Below are positions 26,989-35,522 of a stretch of DNA of 64,000 nucleotides, one piece after another. The notes beneath the pieces were generated by a model, which saw only the letters and a program-made list of their open reading frames with translations, was not told where the DNA came from and searched no databases. This DNA is from CBDFJH01 sp965198095 (GTDB lineage Bacteria > Latescibacterota > UBA2968 > GCA-2709665), in assembly GCA_965198095.1 (NCBI GenBank), contig OZ240239.1, positions 1,116,001-1,180,000 on the forward strand, read 5' to 3'. Position 1 is the stretch's first letter. Each line of letters starts with the position of its first letter. Position numbers and translations under genes: made by a program.

Positions 26989-28277
26989 TGTACAGACCGG
27001 ACAGATAGGTAACACCTGTTCGGGGACATGGGTTACACCTCATTGTCCTATTGTAGACTCGGAAAGGGGGGTCTACAATGCCTTGGCAGGAGGTGTCCGT
27101 CGTCTCTCTTCGAACAGAATTTGTCACGTTTGCTCAGCGTGAAGGGGCCAATATCAGTGAACTATGTCGCCGGTTTGGGATCAGCCGCAAGACCGGCCAC
27201 AAGTGGCTAAAGCGCTCTAAAACGCATGGGATGTCTGCCCTGGAGGACCGTAGCAGACGTCCCCGGAGGATGCCTCTTCGAACCTCCAAAGAGGTCGAAG
27301 ACAAGGTCCTAAGGCTCCGAGATGTCCACCCTGTGTGGGGTGCGCGGAAGCTCCGTCGTCGGTTGCAGGACCTGGGTGAACGGGCCCTCCCCGCGCCCAG
27401 CACGATCACAGAGATCCTCCGACGCCGAGGACGTCTGGATCCTGCAGAGTCAAAGCAGCGCCTGGCCTGGCAGCGCTTCGAGCACCCGACACCGAATGCG
27501 CTGTGGCAGATGGATTTCAAGGGACATTTTCCGCTGCACCGCGGCCAATGCCATCCGCTAACGGTGCTGGATGATCACTCTCGCTTTGCCCTGGGGCTGG
27601 AAGCCTGTGGCCGTCAAACAGGAACCGCCATCCAACCGCGATTAGCCCAGATCTTTGAAAGATACGGATTGCCCGATTCCATCCTGACCGATAATGGGGC
27701 TCCGTGGTGGGGGACCAAAAGCGGAACCGTCACACAGATCTCGATATGGCTTATTCGACTGGGCATCCGTCTGACTCGATGTCGTCCGTATCACCCCCAG
27801 ACCCAGGGGAAGGACGAACGCTTTCACCGCACCCTGAAAGCGGAGCTGATCGCCTACCGTCCCTGGAAGAGCCTGGCCCAGTGTCAGCGTGAGTTCGACC
27901 GGTGGCGAACTGTGTATAACTTCGAGCGCCCACACGAGGCCCTGAAACTGGAGGTTCCAGCGAGCCGGTATCGGCCCAGTCCGCGTCCGTTTCCCGGTCG
28001 CCTTCCGGCGATTGAATACGGCCCCGACGATCACGTGTGCAACGTCGGCTGGAATGGCTCCTTCGAGTATGAAGGCAGAAGCCTTCAGGTCAGCAGTGCC
28101 CTAAAGGGATTTCCCGTGGCGGTTCGGCCTACAACTACAGATGGACTTATCGAGATCTACTTCTGCAATCAGCGTGTTGGAGCGTTCCATCTTGATGACT
28201 CTGGAGCCACTTAACCCGCTCCAAAAAGTGTTACCCATGTACCCGAACACCTGTTACCCATGTACCCGGTCTATACA
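26989..28277 (+). mobile_element. IS481-family insertion sequence, copy 2
   Basis: It is 1289 bp, the same length, ends and orientation as the copy at 9413, with CCGCC duplicated on both sides (26984-26988, 28278-28282). It sits in the loop of the covarying hairpin. Near-identity to copy 1 shows recent transposition or conversion. Confidence 0.95.
27078..28214 (+). CDS. IS481-family transposase (copy 2)
   Basis: 378 aa, the same protein as at 9502: HTH domains, then integrase core with the DDE residues in QMDFKGHF, ILTDNGAPW and DERFHRTLKAE. The ribosome site GGAAAGGGGGG is conserved. The reading frame is intact, so either copy could supply transposase for both. The one difference noted against copy 1 is silent. 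Confidence 0.95.
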   Translation: MPWQEVSVVSLRTEFVTFAQREGANISELCRRFGISRKTGHKWLKRSKTHGMSALEDRSRRPRRMPLRTSKEVEDKVLRLRDVHPVWGARKLRRRLQDLGERALPAPSTITEILRRRGRLDPAESKQRLAWQRFEHPTPNALWQMDFKGHFPLHRGQCHPLTVLDDHSRFALGLEACGRQTGTAIQPRLAQIFERYGLPDSILTDNGAPWWGTKSGTVTQISIWLIRLGIRLTRCRPYHPQTQGKDERFHRTLKAELIAYRPWKSLAQCQREFDRWRTVYNFERPHEALKLEVPASRYRPSPRPFPGRLPAIEYGPDDHVCNVGWNGSFEYEGRSLQVSSALKGFPVAVRPTTTDGLIEIYFCNQRVGAFHLDDSGAT

Positions 28278-28772
28278 CCGCCCAAGAAAAGTAGACAAAA
28301 GAAGGGCTCCCCTCAAACGCCGGGGAGGCTCGGGCCGTGGCGACTCAGCCTCACTGGAAACGACTGGCGCCGCGAAGAGAATGAACTCCTCCCCCCGCCT
28401 TATGCCCACTGCGGGACCCGCCCCCACACCGCGAATTTCCATTCGCCCCCACATCCGCACCCGCACCTGACCCGGTCCCACAGAGGGCCCTAACCCCTGG
28501 GGAGGAGAAACGCCGAAACAGCTAGAGAGCCGAAACGCCACGGCCGTGATGACATCTGGCCCGAATCACTCGTGAAATCTGAACAATCTGCGTACATACC
28601 AGGCTTTCCAGTTATTGCACCAAAACAAAGTTTTTTGGCTCAAATTGGATAACTGATTGTTCTACATAAAATTATGAATATTTTCAGCAAATTTATGAAT
28701 TATTCGGGTTAGAATTCTAGGGATTGTCACAAGATGCCGACCCCAAGTTCCAAAAAAGTGCAACGCTTGATC

Positions 28773-29711
28773 ATGAGACGATGTATTCTGATTGGACTCT
28801 GCGCACTGTGCACGGGGCTGATGGCAAGCGAAGGATTCGCGCAGTATCTGAACGCCCGGGCCGAGGGTTTGGGTGGTACGGGAGTAGGCTTGATGGGGAG
28901 CGGGTCGGCCATTCTGTATAATCCGGCAGGGCTGGCCTTTATGGAAGACAGGGAAGCGAATTTCACGTACGGGAATTGGTCTAATGTCAGGTACTACGTC
29001 GCTGGCATTGCAGCTAATGTGCCGGGAAAGGGTACGTTCGGGCTTTCTGTCCAGAAAGTCGATTCCGGTAATAATATCAGCAACTATTCCGTTTTCGGGG
29101 CCTACGGGTTCAAAATGACCGATCAGTTTGCCGTGGGCACCACCCTCAAGCTGGTCCATCAGGAGTATCCGGATCTGCCGCAAGAGTTTGTTTTCTTTGA
29201 TCCAGACACGTCGTTTCCGGTACTGGCGCACAATGTATTTGCCTTTGATCTGGGGACGTATTTTGTGACGGGATTTCGGAATACAGTGATGGCGATGAGC
29301 GTGCAGAACTTGAGTGCCGGTGCCTTCGGCGAGTCGGAGCAGTTTGAGCTTCAGAAGAGTATTCGGGCTGGGTTGCTCATCGATTTGATCTCGATGGTGG
29401 ACGTTGTGGCCTTTTCGCACTATCTGGACCTGGCCGCAGACCTGAACAAACCCATCTATTCAGACAGGCGAACCAACCTGCACCTGGGCGTGGAGTATAC
29501 GTACATCTACCAGGCTGAAGGCTATTCTGTCGGGCTCTCGTTGCGAGTGGGACAAAAAACTGCGGATATCATAGAATCCATCACTTGGGGTAGTGGGTTG
29601 CAGTTCAAGGCGGAAGGTCGGCGGGGGATAAAGGTGGATTACGCATTCAGGTCCGACGACTTCTTTAGAGATGACGATGTGCATATCCTCGGCATTGCTC
29701 TCAATTTCTAA
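28773..29711 (+). CDS. PorV/PorQ-like outer-membrane barrel protein 2
   Basis: The protein has 312 aa; the ATG at 28773 (MRRCILIG...) matches its paralogues. The signal peptide is cleaved near GFA-Q. It keeps the PorV-type LGGTGVGLMGSGSAILYN then PAGLAFMED motif but lacks the ~10 residues between signal and motif found in the other two copies. It has an insertion of about 12 residues near LPQEFVFFDPDTSF. It ends in HILGIALNF. Sequence divergence from 25377 and 32215 is larger than between those two. A family-A gene (frameshifted) follows 42 bp downstream, repeating the B-then-A order seen at 32215/33211. Confidence 0.8.
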   Translation: MRRCILIGLCALCTGLMASEGFAQYLNARAEGLGGTGVGLMGSGSAILYNPAGLAFMEDREANFTYGNWSNVRYYVAGIAANVPGKGTFGLSVQKVDSGNNISNYSVFGAYGFKMTDQFAVGTTLKLVHQEYPDLPQEFVFFDPDTSFPVLAHNVFAFDLGTYFVTGFRNTVMAMSVQNLSAGAFGESEQFELQKSIRAGLLIDLISMVDVVAFSHYLDLAADLNKPIYSDRRTNLHLGVEYTYIYQAEGYSVGLSLRVGQKTADIIESITWGSGLQFKAEGRRGIKVDYAFRSDDFFRDDDVHILGIALNF

Positions 29712-29753
29712 ACCGGAGATGCCGTCTCATTGATTTGACGGGAGGAAGAGTGA

Positions 29754-30670
29754 ATGGCACGATTGGCTGCGATCGTTTTGATTCTGGGGGTGTGCCAGAA
29801 AGAGAATGTGCTGGCGAGGGGGGTGCTGGGAGCGGGTGAGATAGACAGCAGCACCGTTGAAATCGGTGCGTATGTGGTGGTGATCTATGGGCAGGGGGAG
29901 CGGGATCCGGCCTCCGGCAGGTGGGAGAGAATGGCGACTGCAAAAGGATATGTCAGGACGGTCGATTCAGACCGGTTGATCATCGGAGATGGTTCTTGGA
30001 AGACGGAGATTGCGCGTGGGCGTATTCTCAAGCTGATCAGTGGGATGTCTACACGTGAAATGACGTCAGATACCCTTTCCTTGAGAGCAAGGTACGGACC
30101 CGAGCTGACGTTTGAAGCCGGTTATTTTTGGGGAGTCAGTAAGGCGTACACGGGATACTTCATTTTCGGCGAAAGAAAAAAAAGGCACTGCCTTGGTCCG
30201 CATCTCTCTTTTTCGGCCATTTCCTCTCAGGCGAACGACGTTCGCGACTTGGGCTAAGATGTGCCTATCGGAAAGTTCAGATCTTCCCGGTATCTCCCGA
30301 GCTCGAACATGTAAGTTTATATCCTCCGTCGGCGGCTGAGCTTAGACGGCGTGTGGAGGGCCTCACCTCACGGTTGGTTTCGTTAATGCTGGTCTCCCAA
30401 CACGTCCTCCATAGTGGCAAGCAAGTCGTGGTGCTGGCGGATCTCGCGTTTGGTTTATCGTTTGAGAGCTTCTACTACATTAGCGGTGGGGGTCCGTTCG
30501 CATCTCGAACGACCCGTCCCCGCGGTTCTGCGGGCGCCGCTATCCAAGTGCCCGTACATCCACGTATCGACGTGCAAGCTACCCTGCGGGGAGACTTTTT
30601 CTGGGAGTATTTGAACAATCCTTTCTTGTCAGGAATATCCGTGGCCGTAGGACCGCTGTTGAAGTTTTAG
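29754..30670 (+). pseudogene. Family-A gene with a frameshift at an A8 run
   Basis: The frame starts at ATG 29754 (MARLAAIVLILG..., with GGGAGGAAGAG upstream) and gives a signal peptide, one Sm/SH3-like module (IDSSTVEIGAYVVVIYGQGE...) and FEAGYFWGVS. It then leaves the family frame and stops at 30255. Resuming one base later, the other frame reads ALPWSASLFFGHFLSG... through to VAVGPLLKF at 30670, matching the C-terminal half of the 24083 protein. The switch point is the run of eight A at 30176-30183. It could be a true lesion, a sequencing error, or slippage-dependent expression. Confidence 0.8.
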
Positions 30671-30735
30671 GGTTGCGAACCAAGTACCACGAACTCAGAA
30701 GGGGAAAGTGCAGCGTTTCGAAGAGGGAGTAATCC

Positions 30736-31971
30736 ATGAAATCCATCGCCGTCTTTGTAACTGCAACCATCCTATTTCAGACGCTTGCCCCCACGCTTGT
30801 ACACGCCGCCCGGCACCTTCAGGGCGCGGAGATCAAGCGCAACACGCGGGTCGAAACGGCCGATGTTGCGGTCACCGGTTACGCTAGCAAGAACAACCCA
30901 AAATCGGAGCGCGAAAGGGCAAGAGAGGTGGCAGACCAGGCCATACAATGGCTCTATCGGAAGGACGACGTGACGGTGATGTCACGCGGGGAGATAGACC
31001 CCTTAAAGCTCACCAAGGGGTGGTATGTGCACGTGGTCTACACATCGGGAGGGGTTAAAGGGGGTGCGACCGGCCAAGTTGCTGGTAAAGACGCCAATCG
31101 TGTCGTGATCCAATCCAGAGGCAGTGCCTTGTGGAGGTCCAGCTCCAGAATCAGGGAACAATGGGAGATCGCGTATAGCGACATCGACAATCTCGTCGTC
31201 GCTGAAGACCGAAGAGAGGTAGAACGGTGGAAAAGACGGTTCGAAGGAAAGGGTCTCGTGGTGATGTTGGCGGGTGAGCTTGATCTCTCGAAGCTGAGGA
31301 AGGGGTGGTATGCGCACGTGGTCTACACACCGGACGGGGTCAAAACAACGGTAATGGGAGAGATTGTGGCTAAGGACGCAGATCGCATTTTGATCCAACC
31401 CAGGGCAAATTCCTGGAAAACATGGAAAATTGCGTATCGGAACATCGACACCCTTGCTGTCGCTAAAGATCGACGAGACATAGATGGATGGAGAGAGGCA
31501 AGACAGGTCAGTCAGCGGCTCCAGGAAAAGGAGCCCAGAGTCCGTTTCAAAGCGTCGTCGATCTCTAAACGGTGGGTCGTTGGCAGGCTCGTCAAGGTGG
31601 CGCCAGACACGTTCATGATTCTCACCGAACGAGGCTTCGACTATGTGCCCTATTCTCAAATCTCCAATCTCGAAGTAAGCATCGGACGCCATAGAAATAT
31701 AGACAAGGGAATAAAAATCAGTTTTGTCTTAGGACTTGCCGTCCTTGTTCCGATCGCGATAGAGGATGCGCGCACGCCAGGCGAATGGCAAGGGTTTGCT
31801 ACAATTTTTACTGCGATGTATGTATCTCTGCCCATCTTTATTCTCTCCACTCTCATCGGTGCTGCAACAGAATCTGACAGATGGGCCGAAGTGCCACCGC
31901 AACGACTTAACCTGAGCCTCTTACCCACACCAACAAGAGGTCTTCGCGCCGCATTCTCATTTAACTTCTGA
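30736..31971 (+). CDS. Divergent family-A protein with three Sm/SH3-like modules
   Basis: The protein has 411 aa; ATG 30736 after GAGGGAG. The signal peptide (~1-24, cleavage near VHA-A) is unlike the MARMAVIV type. Two related modules follow (~84-165: GEIDPLKLTKGWYVHVVYT, a strand ending WEIAYSDIDNLVVAED; ~175-250: GELDLSKLRKGWYAHVVYT, ending WKIAYRNIDTLAVAKD). A third shorter barrel (~268-320: PRVRFKASSISKRWVVGRLV, ending PYSQISNLEVSIG) precedes two hydrophobic stretches (~330-385). It ends LRAAFSFNF with terminal Phe. It shows the ancestral pattern of the family: barrel modules followed by a membrane-associated tail. The function is unknown. Confidence 0.72.
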   Translation: MKSIAVFVTATILFQTLAPTLVHAARHLQGAEIKRNTRVETADVAVTGYASKNNPKSERERAREVADQAIQWLYRKDDVTVMSRGEIDPLKLTKGWYVHVVYTSGGVKGGATGQVAGKDANRVVIQSRGSALWRSSSRIREQWEIAYSDIDNLVVAEDRREVERWKRRFEGKGLVVMLAGELDLSKLRKGWYAHVVYTPDGVKTTVMGEIVAKDADRILIQPRANSWKTWKIAYRNIDTLAVAKDRRDIDGWREARQVSQRLQEKEPRVRFKASSISKRWVVGRLVKVAPDTFMILTERGFDYVPYSQISNLEVSIGRHRNIDKGIKISFVLGLAVLVPIAIEDARTPGEWQGFATIFTAMYVSLPIFILSTLIGAATESDRWAEVPPQRLNLSLLPTPTRGLRAAFSFNF

Positions 31972-31989
31972 CGTTGCCGGACCTCTCTT

Positions 31990-32167
31990 TCTGGCCAGGA
32001 TCAAAGGGCGTGTTAAAGCTGTTGATGCGGAGAGTTTGACTATTGGGCAACGTTTTTGGAAGAAGCAGATCGCCACCGTGCGAGCAGACTTATTGTCGGA
32101 GGCGTATTACCCGGATCCTTTCACTTCAGGCTTGTCGGTGGCGCTTGGACCTCTTTTGGAATTCTAG
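31990..32167 (+). pseudogene. Family-A remnant with large internal deletion
   Basis: The end of an Sm/SH3-like module (AGGATCAAAGGGCGTGTTAA onward to FWKKQIA) is joined directly to the C-terminal codons (TVRADLLSEAYYPDPFTSGL...LEF) seen at the end of the 24083 gene. About 600 bp of the middle is missing. The tail runs into the start of the PorV-like gene exactly as in the 24083/25377 pair. Confidence 0.8.
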
Positions 32168-32214
32168 GGATTGTCGCAGCTCCCACGAGTTCGATAAGGA
32201 AGCGCAACACTCTC

Positions 32215-33150
32215 ATGAGACGATATATCTTGAGTGGGCTCTGCGCACTGTGCACGGGGCTGATGGCAAGCGAAGGATTCGCGCAAGAGGGTTTCACGCG
32301 CCGAACGGGGTTCGTTTTTCTGTCGATTCCCACAAACGCCCGGACCGAAGCCCTGGGTGAAGCGGGGGTGGGGTTGGTGGGGAGCGGGTCATCCATTCTA
32401 TACAATCCGGCAGGGCTGGCCTTTATGGAAGGCCGGGAAGCGAATTTCACCTACGTGGACTGGATTGTTGACACCAGGAACCTCGTCGCCGGCGTTGCGG
32501 CCAATCTGCCGGGAAAAGGGACAGTCGGGCTTTCCGTCGTGAACTTCGACTATTCCACCGGCAGGGACTATGCCATTTCCGGGGCCTACGGGTTCAACAT
32601 CACCGACCGGTTCGCGGTGGGAACCACCCTCAAGCTGGTCCATCAGGAACTGGGCTGGAGAAAGGACGATGTCCTTGCCTTTGATCTGGGCGCGTATTTC
32701 GTGACGGGGTTCCGGAATACGGTGATGGCCATGAGCGTGCAGAACTTGAGCGCCAGGGCGTTGGGCGAGCCGGAGCAGTTTGGGCTTCCGAAGCGCATCC
32801 GGGCCGGGTTGCTCATCGATCTGATCTCGATGCTGGACTTTGTGCCCTCGTCGCACTATCTGGACCTGGCCGTAGACCTGAACAAGCCGATCTATTCCGA
32901 CGGGCGCACCGAGCCGAACCTGGGGGTGGAGTATACGTACCTATACAAGACTGCAGGCTACGCCCTCGGGATCTCGCTGCGAGGAGGACAAGAGGGACGC
33001 GGACGCACGGTAGATTCCAGAACCTGGGGCGCCGGGTTGCAGTTGAAGACTGACGGCGGTTGGGGCGTGAACGTAGACTACGCGCCCAAGAGCATTGAAT
33101 ACTTTTCCGAAGATCAGGTGCATATCTTCAGCTTTGCTCTCAACTTCTAA
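32215..33150 (+). CDS. PorV/PorQ-like outer-membrane barrel protein 3
   Basis: The protein has 311 aa; the ATG at 32215 aligns with the 25377 gene and the frame is open upstream only through remnant sequence. Signal peptide to GFA-Q, then RTEALGEAGVGLVGSGSSIL and YNPAGLAFMEG. Much of the middle (NTVMAMSVQNLSARALGEPE and surroundings) is nearly identical to 25377 at DNA level, while the last ~60 residues differ (VNVDYAPKSIEYFSED) and end IFSFALNF. It looks like a recent duplicate that has diverged in its last strands. Confidence 0.82.
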   Translation: MRRYILSGLCALCTGLMASEGFAQEGFTRRTGFVFLSIPTNARTEALGEAGVGLVGSGSSILYNPAGLAFMEGREANFTYVDWIVDTRNLVAGVAANLPGKGTVGLSVVNFDYSTGRDYAISGAYGFNITDRFAVGTTLKLVHQELGWRKDDVLAFDLGAYFVTGFRNTVMAMSVQNLSARALGEPEQFGLPKRIRAGLLIDLISMLDFVPSSHYLDLAVDLNKPIYSDGRTEPNLGVEYTYLYKTAGYALGISLRGGQEGRGRTVDSRTWGAGLQLKTDGGWGVNVDYAPKSIEYFSEDQVHIFSFALNF

Positions 33151-33210
33151 AGCGGGGTCCACTTCGTCTTGGCCTTAGAGCCCACTTCATAGACTTGGTA
33201 GGTGGCACGC

Positions 33211-34290
33211 ATGACGCGAATGGCTGTAATCGTTCTGATTTTGGGCGTATTCCTGCCGGAGATGCTGCTGGCAGGGGTGGTCCTGGAAGCCGGTGAGATC
33301 GACAGCGGCAAGGTTCGCGTCGGCGCCTTTGCCGAGGTCGTCTACGGGAAGGGGAAGCGGGATCCGGTCTCAGGGGAGTGGGAGAAGCTGGCCAGGGTAA
33401 GCGGCTATATCAAGGCTGTGGACGCAGAGAGTTTGACCCTTGCCCTTAAAGAAGGTCTTGGTAAGAAGCAAATTGCATTTGCGCGTATTCAAAAGCTGCT
33501 TCTCGCAGCATCCAGCTATGAAATGGCCCGGCTCAAGAAGATGCTTTCTGTGAGAGCAGAGTCCAGCGGGATGGTCCTGGAAGCCGGTGAGATCGACAGC
33601 AGCAAGGTTCGCGTGGGCGCCTTTGCGGAGGTCGTCTACGGGAAGGGGGCGCGGGACCCGGTCTCGGGCGCGTGGGAGAAGCTGGATACGGCAAGTGGCT
33701 ATATCAAAGCCGTGGACGCGGAGGGCTTGACCCTTGGACGCGGTCTTTGGAAGGAGCAGATTACATTCGCCCGTATTCAAAGGCTGATCCTTGCAGAGTC
33801 CAGCCGAGAGATGGACAGGCTCAGAAAGACGATAGATACCCGCTCCTTGAGCGCAGAGGGCCGAATTGGCCTAAAGTTGGCCACAGGCGCTGCTGCAGCT
33901 TTCGGTTTGGGGCTCCTTGGAGGCAAGCTCGGGGAGAACTTCGGTGAGGATAATTGCGGCGACGAGGAGGGTGAGCTCTGTATAGAAGAGGAAGTCGCCT
34001 GGGGCGTTTTGTATGGCTATTTGGCCGGAGTGTCTGTCGGCGTGAGCATCGTGGATCCACACGATCGATTCATCGCTTCATTGGGAGGCAGCCTGATAGG
34101 GTTCGGAGTTGGCGTTATACTGACCGTACAGCAAGACGACCTCTGGCCCTCTCTTTTGATCTGCCCCGTCGTCGGGGCTACGGCTATGTCAGAGCTCACG
34201 CGAAAATCTCCGGAGGCCCGCCGTCTCTCGGTCGGCCTGGCGCCTGATCCGAACGGCAGCGTATCCGCCGTGGCGACGCTTCGATTCTGA
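33211..34290 (+). CDS. Family-A protein: two modules plus glycine-rich membrane tail
   Basis: The protein has 359 aa from ATG 33211 (AGGTGG upstream); a GTG three codons earlier is possible. The signal peptide MTRMAVIVLILG... is followed by two Sm/SH3-like modules (~25-110, ~120-205: KVRVGAFAEVVYGKG, IKAVDAESLTL, IAFARIQKLLLA). The second half is hydrophobic and Gly-rich (ATGAAAAFGLGLLGGKLG; VLYGYLAGVSVGVSIV). VDPHDRFIASLGGSLIGFG, AMSELTRKSPEARRLSVGLAP and the ending VSAVATLRF are shared with 40739 and 47251. It is probably envelope-associated. The 'type 1' tail distinguishes it from the SYRLSFRF tails at 41981-46363. Confidence 0.75.
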   Translation: MTRMAVIVLILGVFLPEMLLAGVVLEAGEIDSGKVRVGAFAEVVYGKGKRDPVSGEWEKLARVSGYIKAVDAESLTLALKEGLGKKQIAFARIQKLLLAASSYEMARLKKMLSVRAESSGMVLEAGEIDSSKVRVGAFAEVVYGKGARDPVSGAWEKLDTASGYIKAVDAEGLTLGRGLWKEQITFARIQRLILAESSREMDRLRKTIDTRSLSAEGRIGLKLATGAAAAFGLGLLGGKLGENFGEDNCGDEEGELCIEEEVAWGVLYGYLAGVSVGVSIVDPHDRFIASLGGSLIGFGVGVILTVQQDDLWPSLLICPVVGATAMSELTRKSPEARRLSVGLAPDPNGSVSAVATLRF

Positions 34291-34292
34291 GT

Positions 34293-34500
34293 AAGATATC
34301 TGCCCGAGAAATCAACAAACTCACAGGCGTCACCGGGACGCTCTGGCTTGACGAATCCTATGGTCACATTGTGCGCAGCGAAAAGCAGTATTGGCGCTTC
34401 GTCCGCTACATCACGGAAAACCCCACAAAAGACGGACTGCACGACCACGAGTATTGGCTCTATAAGGGCGGCGCACGCCTTTCTTCTGTGTGCATTCCGG
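34293..34500 (+). pseudogene. RAYT (REP-associated tyrosine transposase) C-terminal remnant
   Basis: One frame reads REINKLTGVTGTLWLDESYG then HIVRSEKQYWRFVRYITENP and TKDGLHDHEYWLY. This is the well-known end of RAYT proteins (ARxINxLxxxxGxxWxxExxDHIVRxxxxxxxxxRYIxxNPxKAGL). The catalytic N-terminal part is absent; the remnant begins right after the stop of the preceding family-A gene and leads into a REP palindrome and a ~165-bp tail also found at 8323-8489. Confidence 0.65.
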
Positions 34501-34517
34501 GAGAAGGACAATGTGAA

Positions 34518-34539
34518 GGGCAGACAGGAATGTCTGCCC
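34518..34539. repeat. REP palindrome, GGGCAGACA version
   Basis: GGGCAGACA, loop GGAA, TGTCTGCCC, identical to 8364-8385. The surrounding block ends in ATTCATGAATGATTCAGG, which abuts the stop codon of the adenylate kinase gene (34648-34650) on the other strand. Confidence 0.8.
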
Positions 34540-34647
34540 CACCTTCACACACGCTTCCTCGACCGCTCGACAAGCCATTGTGCCGAGGTGGAGTTGATTG
34601 ATTCGCGAATAAAGCAGCTATCCGTGACAATTCATGAATGATTCAGG

Positions 34648-35250
34648 TTACATCTGCGGAGGATCGCCAAGGCCGTCCACGACGGCCTTGCTGATGTCGA
34701 GAAGGATCCTGTCCGGGCGCTGTGAGACGTCGATCTTTTTGAGCCTGTCCCCGGGAAAATGTGCCAGCGTCCCTTCGGTCTGCTGATCGTAAACCTGGAA
34801 CCGATTCCGAATGACCTCCTCGCCCGCGTCGTCCACGCGATCATCCTTCAACGCCCGCCCGTGGAGTCGCTTGACGAGTCTCTCTCTGTCAGGACTGTCG
34901 AGCAGGAGCACGAGACGCACGTCCAGATCCGCATCCACGGCCTCGGCCTGGGCGAGCGTCCGGGGCAGGCCGTCCAGCACCACGACGTGCGCCCCGGGGT
35001 CGAACGTTCCCGCCGACACCAGGCCATGCATGTGCTCACGCCAGAGCTGAATCGTGCATTCATCAGGTACGAGCTGGCCTTGCCGGATATACGACAGGGC
35101 AAGGGCTCCGAGCGCGCTGTCCGGAGAGAGGGCCCGAAGCATGTCTCCGCTCGATACGTGACAGAAGCCCGGAATCCGCCCCAGGATGTCACCCCAGGTG
35201 CCTTTGCCCGACCCCGGCGGGCCGAACATCAGGATCGTCCGATAGGCCAT
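34648..35250 (-). CDS. Adenylate kinase-family nucleoside monophosphate kinase
   Basis: The protein has 200 aa. ATG at 35250 (MAYRTILMFGPPGSGKGT) with AGGAGAGG about 10 nt upstream; the frame is open ~40 codons further but without similarity. It catalyses phosphoryl transfer between ATP and AMP-like nucleotides. P-loop GPPGSGKGT (10-18), the AMP-binding segment HVSSGDMLRA, VVLDGLPRTLAQAEA, and the arginine-rich RALKDDRVDDAGEEVIRNR (LID). The LID is short and has no zinc cysteines. At 200 aa it is slightly shorter than the usual ~210-220. It may be the housekeeping Adk or a second, specialised copy; I cannot tell from the window. Confidence 0.85.
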   Translation of the reverse strand: MAYRTILMFGPPGSGKGTWGDILGRIPGFCHVSSGDMLRALSPDSALGALALSYIRQGQLVPDECTIQLWREHMHGLVSAGTFDPGAHVVVLDGLPRTLAQAEAVDADLDVRLVLLLDSPDRERLVKRLHGRALKDDRVDDAGEEVIRNRFQVYDQQTEGTLAHFPGDRLKKIDVSQRPDRILLDISKAVVDGLGDPPQM

Positions 35251-35522
35251 CCGGTCAACCTCTCCTGGAAAAATGGGTTGACGAAACAAACGGATTGGCG
35301 CGCGAAAATCAAGCCCTTTCTGCCGCGGCAGCAGTGAAAGTCCGCTCCCGGTGCCGGAATCCCGCACGATTCAGAACGCCGGAGACCTGGAGCTGCCGGT
35401 GGACCGTCAGCGTGGGCGGCCAGGGAATTTCTCCTGAGTCAGAATGGCATTGCGGCCGTCCCGCCGGCGCCCTATCTTCCAAAACAGCCGCTTCCAACAC
35501 CCGATCCGGAGGCCGAACGGTC

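Larger units (their letters stand above)
26931..28708 (+). mobile_element. Non-coding TIR element (MITE-like) carrying IS481 copy 2
   Basis: The left end is CCTGAATAATTCATAAA and the right end TTTATGAATTATTCGGG, inverted repeats of each other with one mismatch. TTAG flanks both ends (26927-26930, 28709-28712) as a 4-bp target duplication. Without the IS and one CCGCC copy the element is about 484 bp and has no believable gene. It interrupts the 3' end of a family-A gene remnant. The hairpin arms here are TCTACTTTTCTTG (26971-26983) and CAAGAAAAGTAGA (28283-28295). Confidence 0.8.
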
